A DNA stretch of 64,000 nt from Allohoeflea poritis (GTDB taxonomy: Bacteria > Pseudomonadota > Alphaproteobacteria > Rhizobiales > Rhizobiaceae): contig NZ_JAPJZH010000006.1 in assembly GCF_027889715.1 (NCBI RefSeq), positions 124,001 through 188,000 on the forward strand, given 5' to 3'. Below the pieces are notes generated by a model. That model ran no database searches. It was given only the letters and a program-made list of their open reading frames with translations, and had not been told where the DNA came from. The position numbers and the translations under genes are program-made. Positions 51,249 to 59,989 of this stretch are shown piece after piece (the stretch's first letter is position 1; every line of letters begins with the position of its first letter).

Positions 51249-51623
51249 ATGCCCAAATGGGACGACTATGTAAAAGAAGCGCGTGAACGCGGTTCTCTCG
51301 CGGCTGAATTCTTCATGGTGCGCAGCAAACCCATCGCTCCGCCCGAGCGCGTCAAGGCGATCCTGCCGCGCCATCTGGCCTATCAGGTCGGCCTCCAGGA
51401 GCAGCATAAACTCGTCTTTGCCGGTCCCGTGTCGGACGAGAGCGGGGAGAACATGATGGGCGAAGGCATGATGATCTACCGTGCCGCCTCGGAAAAGGAA
51501 GCGCGGGCGCTCGCCGATGCGGACCCGATGCATGCCGAGGGCGGACGCAGCTACACCATGCGGCGCTGGCTGATCAATGAAGGCCACATCCCGCAAGAGC
51601 TGAAGCCTCTGCTCGACAACTGA
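51249..51623 (+). CDS. YciI-like protein
   Basis: A 124-residue YCII-domain protein starting MPKWDDYVKEARERGSLAAE. The conserved HLAYQVGLQEQHKLVFAGPV strand-helix with the His and a later DPMHAEGGRSYTMRRW block are present. Such proteins are used for dehalogenation or isomerisation, or accompany muconolactone steps. It is divergent from the operon head and likely shares the 51146-51248 promoter region. Confidence 0.8.
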   Translation: MPKWDDYVKEARERGSLAAEFFMVRSKPIAPPERVKAILPRHLAYQVGLQEQHKLVFAGPVSDESGENMMGEGMMIYRAASEKEARALADADPMHAEGGRSYTMRRWLINEGHIPQELKPLLDN

Positions 51624-52086
51624 TGACCGCGTATTCGCGATATCGCATCCTTGCATGCGATAAATCGTAGCCGGCTACAAATTATCCCGGTGCCACGACG
51701 TGCACGGCAAGGTATCGGCGCCGAGCGGCTCACCAGCTCTGCTCCCTCCTCGCGACGCCGTCCGCGCGTCCCGTCAGCCGTTTGAGGCCGCCGTTGCGGA
51801 GAATCGGAGCCGCTCGCACAACCCGGCGTGAAGCAGGCTTTGCGGCCCCGGCGCACAGCAAGGGGCCGCTGTTTATCAGCGACAGCCTGGCCGGCCCGTT
51901 GAGCGAGGCCGCAAAAAGCCAGCAAAATCAGCACCGGGGCCGACAAAACCACCGCATGCGTTTGAGCCGTTAACGCTTTCTTTCATTTCCCGTTGTTGTT
52001 GCTCAATTGCCACAAAACCATCTTCTCCGTTAGGAAATTTTACGTTAGTTTTCGATATGTGAATTTTCTCAGTGGGGACTCAAGAA
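51624..52086. other. Intergenic before duplicated barrel gene
   Basis: These 463 bases hold no supported gene. A leftward open frame at 51551-51952 has Arg/Ser-rich composition and overlaps the YciI-like gene, so I discount it. AT-rich DNA from 51960 on, ending at the start near 52087, is the likely promoter. No RNA gene or repeat recognised. Confidence 0.4.
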
Positions 52087-53370
52087 ATGAGATATGCCGT
52101 TTCGGGCGCGGTTTTGGCTTTCGCGCTTTCAGCGCCGGCGATGGCCGCTGACGTAATTGTTGAACAGCCTCAGTCAATCGTTTCCGGCACATCGGTGTAT
52201 GACTGGAGCGGCTTCTGGGTGGGCGCCGGCGGCGGCCGCGGGGCCGTTGTCCACGAACTCGGCCTTATTGGTTTTCCGGTCAGCTTCAACGGTGTCGGCG
52301 GTGACGGGTTCTTCGGCCAGCTCAGCGCCGGTTACGATCACGTTTTCGATAACGGTCTGGTTGCCGGCATCGCCGTTTCCGGACGCTACGGCAATATCGA
52401 AACGACACTGGATATCGCACCGGTTCCGTTTTTCGGTTTTCCCGGCTTCAACGCCGACGTGACCGCGGAATACGGCTTCGATGTTATCGGTCGCCTCGGA
52501 TACACTGTCGCGCCCCGGACACTGGCCTATGTGCTTGGCGGATATACCTGGCAGCATTTCGATATCTCCACAAATTTCACCGGCTCCATCTATGACTGGA
52601 GCAGCAGCGGCTATGTCGTCGGCCTCGGCGTCGAGCACGCGGTTCGCGACAAGTGGACGGTGAGATCGGAGTACCGGTACTCGCATTACAGCAGCCACGA
52701 TGTGGCCGGCGCCGGCTTCCTCAGCATCGATCCGTCCACGCACACTTTCCACACGACGTTGAACTATCGCTTCAATGGCGGGGATTCCGCCCGCACCATC
52801 GCACCGCTTTCCTATGACTGGACCGGCATCAAGCTCGGTGTCGCCGGCGGCGCCGGCGCGATCGTTCACGATGTCGATCTGATCGGCTCTTTCATCGAGT
52901 TTAACGGCATCGGCGGCGAAGGCGTACTCGGCGAAATCAACATCGGCTACGACCGCGAATTCGGAAACGGTTACCTGGGCGGTGTCGTTCTCGCGGCCCG
53001 TGTCTCGAACATTGAAACCTCGCTGAACGTTGGCGGCTTCAACGCCGACATCCAGGCGGACTACGGATTTGATGCCCTGTTGCGTGTCGGTAAGATTTTC
53101 GGCGGACGTACACTGGCCTATGCCATCGGCGGTTATACATGGCAGAGCTTCGACCTGAGCTCCTCGCCCGCCTTCGTGACCGGCGACTGGGATCTCGGCG
53201 GCTTCACGATCGGTACGGGTGCTGAATTCGCGATCACCGAGCGGATCACAGCCTATACCGAATACCGCTATACCTATTATGAGGACACGGAGTTCAACTC
53301 CGGCGGCTTTATTTCTCTGAAGCCTTCCACCCACACGGTCCGTGCGGGTGCAAAGTTCAAGCTCTACTGA
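52087..53370 (+). CDS. Outer-membrane beta-barrel with two tandem Omp25/RopB-like domains
   Basis: A 427-residue exported protein with a signal peptide (1-20, ending AMA). The mature part holds two similar eight-strand-type barrels. Residues about 38-230 begin YDWSGFWVGAGGG, and about 243-427 begin YDWTGIKLGVAGG. Both contain FNADx-AxYGFD, RTLAYxxGGYTWQxFD and end SxDPSTHTxx or SLKPSTHTVRAGxKF, so the second copy is a duplication of the first. Each resembles rhizobial Omp25/RopB surface proteins of about 200 residues. A strong terminator follows at 53399. Confidence 0.9.
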   Translation: MRYAVSGAVLAFALSAPAMAADVIVEQPQSIVSGTSVYDWSGFWVGAGGGRGAVVHELGLIGFPVSFNGVGGDGFFGQLSAGYDHVFDNGLVAGIAVSGRYGNIETTLDIAPVPFFGFPGFNADVTAEYGFDVIGRLGYTVAPRTLAYVLGGYTWQHFDISTNFTGSIYDWSSSGYVVGLGVEHAVRDKWTVRSEYRYSHYSSHDVAGAGFLSIDPSTHTFHTTLNYRFNGGDSARTIAPLSYDWTGIKLGVAGGAGAIVHDVDLIGSFIEFNGIGGEGVLGEINIGYDREFGNGYLGGVVLAARVSNIETSLNVGGFNADIQADYGFDALLRVGKIFGGRTLAYAIGGYTWQSFDLSSSPAFVTGDWDLGGFTIGTGAEFAITERITAYTEYRYTYYEDTEFNSGGFISLKPSTHTVRAGAKFKLY

Positions 53371-53398
53371 CCGCGTAACTAAAAGTTACTCCAGTTGA

Positions 53399-53428
53399 AG
53401 CCGGCAGTTGTCTGCCGGCTTTTTCTTT
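53399..53428 (+). terminator. Rho-independent terminator of the barrel gene
   Basis: AGCCGGCAG (53399-53407), loop TTGT, CTGCCGGCT (53412-53420), then TTTTCTTT. A textbook intrinsic terminator 29 bases after the stop codon. Confidence 0.9.
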
Positions 53429-53516
53429 GCCGCGACCGCGCACGGCACAAGACGGCGCCGGCTGGGTGTGGAACTGTTACTGAGGAGTTGATGCGCCCGC
53501 CGAGAGAGCGCCGGGC

Positions 53517-53828
53517 CTATGCAGCCCTGACAGCTTTGCCCGGCAGTTGAACGGGATCGTCCGCATAATGGTCGCGCAGCTCAAGAAGCTTCAGGCGATA
53601 GGAAACCATATCGACTTCCGGCGTTTCATACCGGGCGTGATAGGCATCTGTGACACGGATGATGATATCCACGACATTCGGGAAGCAGCGGCAGCATTTG
53701 CCGCGTTTTTCGAGCGCGTGATAGACCTTGGCGGGGACGATCAGCTGCCAGCGGTCCTCGTCGAGCATGGACATGATGATCTGCTCGATATCGGCTTCCG
53801 TTATGATGTTGCAATGACAGGCGATCAT
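53517..53828 (-). CDS. Bfd-like [2Fe-2S] bacterioferritin-associated ferredoxin
   Basis: A 103-residue protein whose N-terminal half is a Bfd domain with four Cys: CHC at residues 4-6 and CCRC near 45-48 (KCCRCFPNV). The C-terminal half is a helical extension. Bfd reduces bacterioferritin iron for release. An ICE box 124 bases upstream (53952-53968) indicates control by Irr. The usual bfd is 64-70 residues, so the extension is unusual. Confidence 0.8.
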   Translation of the reverse strand: MIACHCNIITEADIEQIIMSMLDEDRWQLIVPAKVYHALEKRGKCCRCFPNVVDIIIRVTDAYHARYETPEVDMVSYRLKLLELRDHYADDPVQLPGKAVRAA

Positions 53829-53951
53829 CTGCTCTTACCGTGACCATCGCCGGGGACCATACTGCCCGACGGTATGCGACTGGGCCGAAAATGATTTCCG
53901 CAGTGCAAAATGTCAACAGGTAAATCGGAATTTTCGCAATAAAAACATATA

Positions 53952-53968
53952 TTTAGAATAATTCTAAA
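53952..53968. promoter_or_regulatory. ICE box (Irr binding site)
   Basis: TTTAGAA-TAA-TTCTAAA is a perfect 17-bp palindrome matching the iron-control element recognised by Irr in rhizobia (TTTRGAAYNRTTCYAAA-type, from memory). It lies 124 bases before the bfd-like start, which fits an iron-storage gene under Irr. The orientation and effect (activation or repression) cannot be read. Confidence 0.85.
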
Positions 53969-54073
53969 CTGTTTTTGCAGCGATTCCAGACCGTTGACGA
54001 TCCACCGGGTTGGAATCACATTTGTGATTTATTGGTGACAGTATTGTCGGCCACCCAGGATTCCGGTCGCCGG

Positions 54074-54090
54074 CGGCCGCTCAGCGGCCG
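54074..54090. terminator. CGGCCGCT-C-AGCGGCCG hairpin after haem monooxygenase
   Basis: A near-perfect GC palindrome 22 bases beyond the stop of the last gene of the leftward hmu operon. No U-run follows in the leftward direction, so it may act as a 3'-end stabiliser or weak terminator. Confidence 0.45.
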
Positions 54091-54111
54091 TCCCGGAGTC
54101 GCGAACGGTGC

Positions 54112-54444
54112 CTACGCGGCGGCTGCCACGAAGGTGCCCTCGACGGTGTCGAAGGTCTCAAGCTGCGGGTGGCCGAGATAATCGACCTTGCTTTTCCCGG
54201 CATTGGCGTGGGCCTTGCGGAACTGTTCGGATTTTGTCCAGGCCTCGAAATCGGCGCGCGTGTTCCACGTCGTGTGCGAGGCAAAGAGCGTAAAGCCATC
54301 CTCCTCGTCAAACGGCCCGCGCAGCAGCTTGAATTCAATGAAGCCCTTCATGCCCAGAAGATGCGACTCGCGGTTCTGCCAGACTTCCTCGAAAGCCGTC
54401 TCGGAACCCTCTTTAACCTTGAACCGGTTCATCACTACAAACAT
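54112..54444 (-). CDS. Haem-degrading monooxygenase (HmuQ/HmuD-like, IsdG fold)
   Basis: A 110-residue dimeric ABM-fold protein (MFVVMNRFKVKEGSETAF). The Asn near residue 6, the Trp in TWNTRADFEAW and the His in FASHTTW are the elements expected of IsdG-type haem oxygenases. Rhizobial HmuQ/HmuD do this reaction as part of haem utilisation. Ten bases separate it from tonB on the same strand. It opens haem to release iron. Confidence 0.8.
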   Translation of the reverse strand: MFVVMNRFKVKEGSETAFEEVWQNRESHLLGMKGFIEFKLLRGPFDEEDGFTLFASHTTWNTRADFEAWTKSEQFRKAHANAGKSKVDYLGHPQLETFDTVEGTFVAAAA

Positions 54445-54454
54445 GGTTTTGTCC

Positions 54455-55822
54455 TTATCGTCTTGGATCGAATTCGATTGGAAATGTGAAGCTCCAGCTT
54501 CTTCGGTTTGCAGCAGCCGGAATTTTCGGAAATGGCGCCGCGCGCTTGACTACAGCAAGCGCTGCAGCGTCGAGAAGTGAGGAGCCTGAACTGCGTGCGA
54601 CGCGCATCTTTGTTACATTGCCCCCGGCGCCGACCACAAAAACAACATGCGCCGTTCCACGTAGCTTCTTGGAGAGCGCTTTTTTCGGATATTTCATCGC
54701 ACGGCGCAGCTTGCGGCGCACCTTTCCGGGATAGTTCGAGACGGCGGCGTTGCCGGCCACGCCCTTGCGATTGCCTTTCGCGGCATCGCCAGCAGAATCG
54801 CTGGCTCCGGATTTCTTCCCGTCGGCGCGCCCCTTTTTGGCATTCCTCTTGTTGCTGCCCTTGTTGCCCTTATTGGCGGATTTCTTATTTGAAGGCTTTT
54901 CGACACGTTTTTTTGCAGGCTTTTCTACCGGCTTTGCCACCGGCTCAACCGGCCGGATCAGAGCAGCGGTTTCAACGGGCTTGACTTCTTCGATCCTGAC
55001 TTCAGGCGCCGCCTGTGCCGGCTGCGCGGTCACCGGCTTTACCGTCGTGGCGGTTTCAATCGCTTTCGTCGCAGGGCGCAATGGATCCGCAGTCTCGGCG
55101 GCCTGGACGACCGCTGTGGCAATAGCATCTTTCGCAACGGCGCGTTCCGGCTGCGCGGCATCCTCCCTGGCCGGTTCGGCCTGATCCTGCTGCTCGGTGG
55201 GGCGTGCCTTTTGAGTACTTGTTTCCAACGGTTTCGTTGCAGCGGTCTGCGACGGTGCCGCATCGGCAGCCTGCTTTGCAGCCTGCGCGGCACTGGCGGC
55301 TGGATCCGCCTGCACCGCCCTCTCGGGCTTTTGTTGCGCAGCAGGATTGGTGTCGACAGGCGCCGCATCGGCGGCCTTGAGCGTCGATGGTTCCGCCGCC
55401 TGCGCGGCCTCGGCGTTCGATATCTGCTCGGCGTCCGTGACATCGACCGGCGCAGCGGCGATGATCGGAGCGGAACTCTCGGATGCCGCCAGGTCCGCCG
55501 CCATGGAAACCATGGCTGCCCGCCGCGGCTGGACCGCGGCCTGGACCGCCTGCACCGGTGTCTCCGCCACCACGGGCCGGACCGCTTGCTGTGCAACCGG
55601 ATTTGCCTGCGCGGCGGTGACCGGGGCTGCTTCGGCGGTCTCGAATTCACCGCCCTCCAAAAGCATGTCGGCGGTAGCGTTGCCGATGATGGCAATCTGC
55701 GCGTTGGCCGATCCGGCAACCTGGACCGGATCTTCCGCGTTGCTCAGCCAGGCATCGACGGCGCCGTGCAGTGCCAGCGAGACGACGAGCGCGATGCAGA
55801 ACTGCCACCAGCGCAAATTCAC
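54455..55822 (-). CDS. tonB: Energy transducer TonB with long Ala/Pro/Gln-rich spacer
   Basis: A 455-residue TonB-family protein. It has an N-terminal membrane anchor (residues 5-25), a long periplasmic spacer (about 30-370) rich in Ala, Pro, Val, Gln and Glu with a Lys/Asn-rich stretch near 310-340, and a C-terminal TonB domain with RGTAHVVFVVG, LLDAAALAVVKRAAPFP. TonBs are normally 240-300 residues, so the spacer is expanded, as seen in some rhizobia. It couples ExbB-ExbD to the haem receptor, and it overlaps exbD by 4 bases. Confidence 0.9.
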   Translation of the reverse strand: MNLRWWQFCIALVVSLALHGAVDAWLSNAEDPVQVAGSANAQIAIIGNATADMLLEGGEFETAEAAPVTAAQANPVAQQAVRPVVAETPVQAVQAAVQPRRAAMVSMAADLAASESSAPIIAAAPVDVTDAEQISNAEAAQAAEPSTLKAADAAPVDTNPAAQQKPERAVQADPAASAAQAAKQAADAAPSQTAATKPLETSTQKARPTEQQDQAEPAREDAAQPERAVAKDAIATAVVQAAETADPLRPATKAIETATTVKPVTAQPAQAAPEVRIEEVKPVETAALIRPVEPVAKPVEKPAKKRVEKPSNKKSANKGNKGSNKRNAKKGRADGKKSGASDSAGDAAKGNRKGVAGNAAVSNYPGKVRRKLRRAMKYPKKALSKKLRGTAHVVFVVGAGGNVTKMRVARSSGSSLLDAAALAVVKRAAPFPKIPAAANRRSWSFTFPIEFDPRR

Positions 55823-56274
55823 TTCGCTTTCCTCTCGGTGATGACGGCGATCTTGCCGGCGCCAGCCGTCTTCAACTCGTCGATGACCTCGATCAGCCTG
55901 GTTGCCGGCAGGCGTCCATCCGCCGCCAGTTTCACCTCCGGACCCACCGGCGTATCGGCTGCGATGTCTGTCACGGGCTGCTGCGTGCCCGTGTTTTCAG
56001 ACCTCTTTTTGTCCAGATAGGCCTGCGGCGTGACCTCCTCGCCTTCATATTTGAGCACACCTTGTTCGGTGACGAAGAGCGCGCGCGGCGGCTCGACGGA
56101 TCTTGCATCCGCGGCCCGGATCAGTTCGACATCGCCATCCATCGGCGGTGCCAGCGTTCCGGCGATCAGAAAGAAGATCAGCATCAGGAAAACGATATTA
56201 ATCAGGGCGATGGTGTTTTCGCCGCGTGGCTTGGGTGCAGGTCTCGGAAGTCTTCTCATCTGGCTACCCCGCAA
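55819..56274 (-). CDS. ExbD-family protein (second copy)
   Basis: A 151-residue biopolymer transport protein. Residues 1-20 are cytoplasmic, a single helix (about 20-43, IALINIVFLMLIFFLIAGTLA) follows, and a periplasmic beta domain completes it. Its Asn sits where the first copy has the essential membrane Asp (LIN versus LID). Its position immediately upstream of tonB and after the first exbD suggests a heteromeric motor. Confidence 0.85.
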   Translation of the reverse strand: MRGSQMRRLPRPAPKPRGENTIALINIVFLMLIFFLIAGTLAPPMDGDVELIRAADARSVEPPRALFVTEQGVLKYEGEEVTPQAYLDKKRSENTGTQQPVTDIAADTPVGPEVKLAADGRLPATRLIEVIDELKTAGAGKIAVITERKAK

Positions 56275-56653
56275 CCGCCACCTGGAGTTTGCCGGCCTTC
56301 GAAATGCGTTCGAGCGCGTCGACCAGTTCCTGGGACGTCACATTGTTGCGGACCACGACGATGGCTGTCTTCGCGCCCATCTGCTCCAGCCGATTGAGCT
56401 CGGCGATCGCGGCATCGGCGCCCAGCGCAGCACCATTGACCTTCCAGGAGCCGCCTTCTGCGAGCCTGATGAAGATATCCGGCGCCTTGCTCGTTTCCAA
56501 TGGCTGGCCGGCGCGCCCCGCCGCGATATCGACCTCGGCAAAGCGCGTGAAGGTGGACGACAGCATGAAGAAAAGCAGCAGCAGGAAGATGACGTCGATC
56601 AGCGATGTCAGGGACAGTCTCCGGCGTTTCTTTCCGACAGGCTCAATGCGCAT
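56264..56653 (-). CDS. exbD: ExbD-family protein (first copy)
   Basis: A 129-residue ExbD with basic N-terminus (RRRLSLTSLID), single membrane helix (LIDVIFLLLLFFML; Asp in the proton-binding position) and periplasmic domain. ATG 56653 is used; an earlier in-frame start overlaps exbB heavily. Encoded between exbB and the second exbD, it provides the proton-driven motor for haem uptake. Confidence 0.9.
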   Translation of the reverse strand: MRIEPVGKKRRRLSLTSLIDVIFLLLLFFMLSSTFTRFAEVDIAAGRAGQPLETSKAPDIFIRLAEGGSWKVNGAALGADAAIAELNRLEQMGAKTAIVVVRNNVTSQELVDALERISKAGKLQVAVAG

Positions 56654-57362
56654 GGCTCGTCCGCTCGACGAGATTGACGATACGCCTTGCCGGTTCACCG
56701 CCGATCGAAAGGATCTGCTGCTGGGACATCAGTTTGGTCGTCATCGTCTCGATGGCGACGCGTTCGTTTTCGACGCGGCTTTCGAACCAGGTCAGGATCA
56801 GCGAAACGGGCATGGCGACGGCAAGGCCGGCCGCCGTTGTCAGCAGCGCCACCCAGATACCGCCGGCCAGGATCGACGGATCGACGGCGCTGCCGGCGCC
56901 CTGCAGCGTCTGGAACGCCTCGATCATGCCAAGCACGGTGCCGAAGAGGCCGAGCAGCGGCGCAACCTGGACGATGGCGTCAAGCGCGCGGAAGCCGCGC
57001 TGCAAGCCGTAGAGCCTTGCCAGTGCCACGCGTCCGGTCTCCTCCTCGACGATATCCTTGGGCATCGAAGCGTCCGTGCCAAGGCGCATGGCAACGGCCA
57101 TGACCTCGGCGACTGCCGAGCGGTCCCCCTCAAGAAGCGACAGCGCCTCTGCCGTGCTTCCGTGCGCCCAAAGAAAGAAGGCCTTTTCCGCACGTCGACG
57201 GCGGCCGACGCGCAGATAGGCGAATTGCGCGAATTTCAGCAGGATGAGCGCCAGCGCGATGACCGAGACGCCAAGCAAAATCGCGACAACCGGCCCGCCG
57301 AGTTCGACAAGCGATGCGCCGGTGGAAAATATCTCTGAAATCATCTGTCCGTACCGGTTCAC
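56643..57362 (-). CDS. exbB: ExbB (MotA/TolQ/ExbB proton channel)
   Basis: A 239-residue protein with three membrane helices (about 15-40, 125-150 and 165-190) and the conserved LGLFGTVLGMIEAFQ and VALLTTAAGLAVAMP motifs. It forms the ExbB pentamer driving TonB. The stop of the preceding hypothetical gene lies next to its start, and its end overlaps exbD. Confidence 0.95.
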   Translation of the reverse strand: MNRYGQMISEIFSTGASLVELGGPVVAILLGVSVIALALILLKFAQFAYLRVGRRRRAEKAFFLWAHGSTAEALSLLEGDRSAVAEVMAVAMRLGTDASMPKDIVEEETGRVALARLYGLQRGFRALDAIVQVAPLLGLFGTVLGMIEAFQTLQGAGSAVDPSILAGGIWVALLTTAAGLAVAMPVSLILTWFESRVENERVAIETMTTKLMSQQQILSIGGEPARRIVNLVERTSHAH

Positions 57363-57799
57363 TAACTGCCGAATTCGACTTCAGGCCGCGCCGTCGTCTT
57401 CAAATTGTCAAGGCATGCGGTGGCCGGCAGCGCCTTGGCATCGCAGGCGGCGGCATCGTTGATGAGCACCCTGGAAATATCGGCGCAGTCGGCGCCGGCG
57501 AGATCGAACTGGCGCACCCGTGTCTTGCCGGTTGAAAGCGGGCTGAAATCGAGAACCATCAGCCGGTCGACGAGGCCCTGCGCGTTGAAGAGCACGATCT
57601 CGAAAGCGACCTTCTCCAACGGTTGCTCGAAGCCGTTCCTGACCATGAAGGTCGCCAGGCACCCGGCCTCGCTCCTGGCGAGGTTGTTCAGTTCGAGCGA
57701 CAGGCCCGTGGCCTTGTCCTCGGCGAGGCCCGAGACCGGCGCCGCAGCGCCGGCCAGTGCGGTGACTGCCATCAAACAGTGGGCAGCGATTTTTCTCAT
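57362..57799 (-). CDS. Exported small protein of haem operon
   Basis: A 145-residue protein with a signal peptide (1-22) and a beta-rich mature domain with Cys in CLATFMV, DCADIS and CDAKALPATACLD. I have seen such short secreted proteins next to hmuR in rhizobial genomes, but no function is known. ATG 57799 is preferred; an earlier start at 57814 overlaps the hmuR end. It is co-transcribed between hmuR and exbB, so it may help haem uptake in the periplasm. Confidence 0.6.
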   Translation of the reverse strand: MRKIAAHCLMAVTALAGAAAPVSGLAEDKATGLSLELNNLARSEAGCLATFMVRNGFEQPLEKVAFEIVLFNAQGLVDRLMVLDFSPLSTGKTRVRQFDLAGADCADISRVLINDAAACDAKALPATACLDNLKTTARPEVEFGS

Positions 57800-57804
57800 G
57801 GCGA

Positions 57805-59895
57805 TCAAGACCATCCGAATTGCTTGACGAGGGTGAATTTGAAGGTCCGGCCCTCGGCGTCATAGCCTTGCAGATATTCCCGGTACTGCTCGTTGAAGAT
57901 GTTGTCGACGCGGAACCGCCCTTCCCAGCCGACAAGCGGCCCATCGACGGGAGTCCAGTTGAAATAGACGTCGTGAACATCGAAAGCCGCGGAGGGATCG
58001 CGTGTCACGGTTTCGTTCTGGGCCGCAACGAAGCGGCTCGTCCAGCCGAAATCGATACCGTGTTCGGGAAGGCTCTTGCCGACCGTGATGAAGAACTCGT
58101 GCGGCGCGACCGTGTTGAGATAGCCGCCATTCGTCTTGTCCAGACCACGGTTATAGGCATAGCCGGCATTTGAGTAGAACCAGTCGGACTGATAGGCCGC
58201 TTCAATTTCCGCGCCGTAGATAACCACGTGACCGACGTTGCGGTAGCGCGGCACGGCAAAACGACCGAAATCCTCAATGTAGTCCCGAATGTCGTTGTAG
58301 AAGCCGGTGGTCTTGAACTGCAGCGAGTCGCCGTCACTCAGCAGATCGTATCCGGAGACCGCGAAACCGGCCTCAAAATTGTTCGACTTCTCCGGCTCCA
58401 GGTCGAGATGAAATCCGGTGCCGGTCGTCTGATACACCTCGTCCAGCGTCGGCAGCCTTTCCGTGTGGGCGATCGAGCCGAAAATGGAGAGATCGTCGGT
58501 CACCTTGTAGAGCGCCGCGATTTTCGGCGAAAAGCCGAAATTGTCCTTGTCATCGGCACCGGACGTTATGGTGTTGTCCGCCGCCGAGAGCTGCTGATAG
58601 TCGAAGCGCGATCCGGTGATTACCGTAAGGCGATCATTCCAGATGAGCTCGTTCTGCACGAAGAAACCGGTTTGAAGGTCGGTCCCCTCCGCATGCGAGC
58701 TGGAATCGGACCCGTCGCGGGTACGCTCCTGATGGGCTGTCTGATTGCCGACCGTCAGATAGTTCTCGAAGTTCTCTCCGATATGCTCGAAGGTGTTGTC
58801 GATATTGAACTGGTAGGTCTCGTAGCCGTAGTCCGAATTGGCGTAGGAGGCGCATGACGGGTGGGTCACGCAGACCTGTTCGTTCAGCGTGTCCGAATAG
58901 GAGACCTGCATGTTGAGATCGAGCCACGGATTGTCCGTCGCCTCGTTGGAATAGGCGATGATGGCCGTCTTGTCGGTCAGGGTCCGCTCATCGAGTATCG
59001 GGAAAAACGACGCCCCGCCATTGAGCTGGTCGTATCGCGCGGGCGCGGCATGGGCGACATATTGCTGATAGGAGATGCGAAGCTCCTGCTCCATATTCTC
59101 ACCGAACGTAAAGGTGCCCTTTGCAAGACCGCTCGGCTGATCGGCACCGGTTCCCGTTACTTCCGTGCCGTTGCCGCTGGTGTAGTCGCTGCTTGTCCGA
59201 TAGTCGCCGACAAGCAGGAATTCCGCGTTGTCGTTGAACCGATGCGCGATCACGGTTGAGCCAAAATAGGCCTCGGCGTTGGTCTCATAGGCGCCCTTCA
59301 GCCGCAGGACCGTATTGTATTCATCGCCCAGAAAGTCTGATGCGTCCTTGGTGGTAAAGTTGATGACGCCGCCGAGCGCCCCGGAGCCGTACAGCGTCGA
59401 GGAGGCCGGCCCGCGCAATACCTCAACCTGCTTGTAGAGTTCCGGGTCCGAAAAGAATCCGCCCATGCGGTACTGCTCGAAGAACTTGTTGACCCCGTCC
59501 ACGTTGAAAATGATGCGCCCTTCTTCCCCGCCGGATTCCGACGCGCCAATTCCGCGGATATTGAAGTTCTGGCCGAAGGCCCCCGTCCCGCCGGTCGCGT
59601 TGACGCCCGGCACATTCTCGACGATATCGGTGATGACGGTCGCCTGGAGATTGTCGATATCGGCCTGGTCGACAACCGTAACGGCCTGCGGCGTATCGAT
59701 CGCGACCTTCTCGACGCCCGCGCCGACCACCAGCCGGTCGAGCCGCGTCACGCGTCCTTGCTTGTCTTCTTCGTTAACAGAGGTTTCTTCTGTCTGCCCG
59801 TCGGCATCCTGTGCCAGAGAGCCATGTGTCCCCATAGACAGGGTTAACGCAACACTTCCGAGCAGAAGCGTCGCCCTGCGCCCAACCAAACCCAT
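57805..59895 (-). CDS. hmuR: TonB-dependent haem/haemoglobin receptor
   Basis: A 696-residue outer-membrane receptor with signal peptide (1-28, ending SLAQ), a plug domain (about 50-175, AVTVVDQADID, GSGALGGVINF) and a 22-strand barrel ending in a C-terminal aromatic (FGWS). A TonB-box-like TRLDRLVVG sequence lies near residues 50-58. It is of the haemoglobin/transferrin/lactoferrin family; HmuR or BhuR-type is most likely. First gene of the leftward operon with hmuQ-like gene, exb and tonB. Confidence 0.9.
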   Translation of the reverse strand: MGLVGRRATLLLGSVALTLSMGTHGSLAQDADGQTEETSVNEEDKQGRVTRLDRLVVGAGVEKVAIDTPQAVTVVDQADIDNLQATVITDIVENVPGVNATGGTGAFGQNFNIRGIGASESGGEEGRIIFNVDGVNKFFEQYRMGGFFSDPELYKQVEVLRGPASSTLYGSGALGGVINFTTKDASDFLGDEYNTVLRLKGAYETNAEAYFGSTVIAHRFNDNAEFLLVGDYRTSSDYTSGNGTEVTGTGADQPSGLAKGTFTFGENMEQELRISYQQYVAHAAPARYDQLNGGASFFPILDERTLTDKTAIIAYSNEATDNPWLDLNMQVSYSDTLNEQVCVTHPSCASYANSDYGYETYQFNIDNTFEHIGENFENYLTVGNQTAHQERTRDGSDSSSHAEGTDLQTGFFVQNELIWNDRLTVITGSRFDYQQLSAADNTITSGADDKDNFGFSPKIAALYKVTDDLSIFGSIAHTERLPTLDEVYQTTGTGFHLDLEPEKSNNFEAGFAVSGYDLLSDGDSLQFKTTGFYNDIRDYIEDFGRFAVPRYRNVGHVVIYGAEIEAAYQSDWFYSNAGYAYNRGLDKTNGGYLNTVAPHEFFITVGKSLPEHGIDFGWTSRFVAAQNETVTRDPSAAFDVHDVYFNWTPVDGPLVGWEGRFRVDNIFNEQYREYLQGYDAEGRTFKFTLVKQFGWS

Positions 59896-59989
59896 TTGTC
59901 CTTTTCTCCGTATTACTCATCGGGCTGGCTAGCAGTCAGGCTTGCTCGCTAATGCATGGATCAATCCGGAACATTTGATCTCGCTAAAT

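Larger units (their letters stand above)
53829..54111. promoter_or_regulatory. Region holding ICE box, bfd leader and 3' end of hmu operon
   Basis: No gene lies here. It contains the Irr-type box at 53952-53968, about 120 bases of bfd leader, and the GC-rich palindrome at 54074-54090 downstream of the haem monooxygenase gene. Confidence 0.5.

Noticed and set aside
51551-51952. A leftward gene in the gap before the barrel gene
   Set aside because: It overlaps the YciI-like gene, is Arg/Ser-rich and has no ribosome site or domain.
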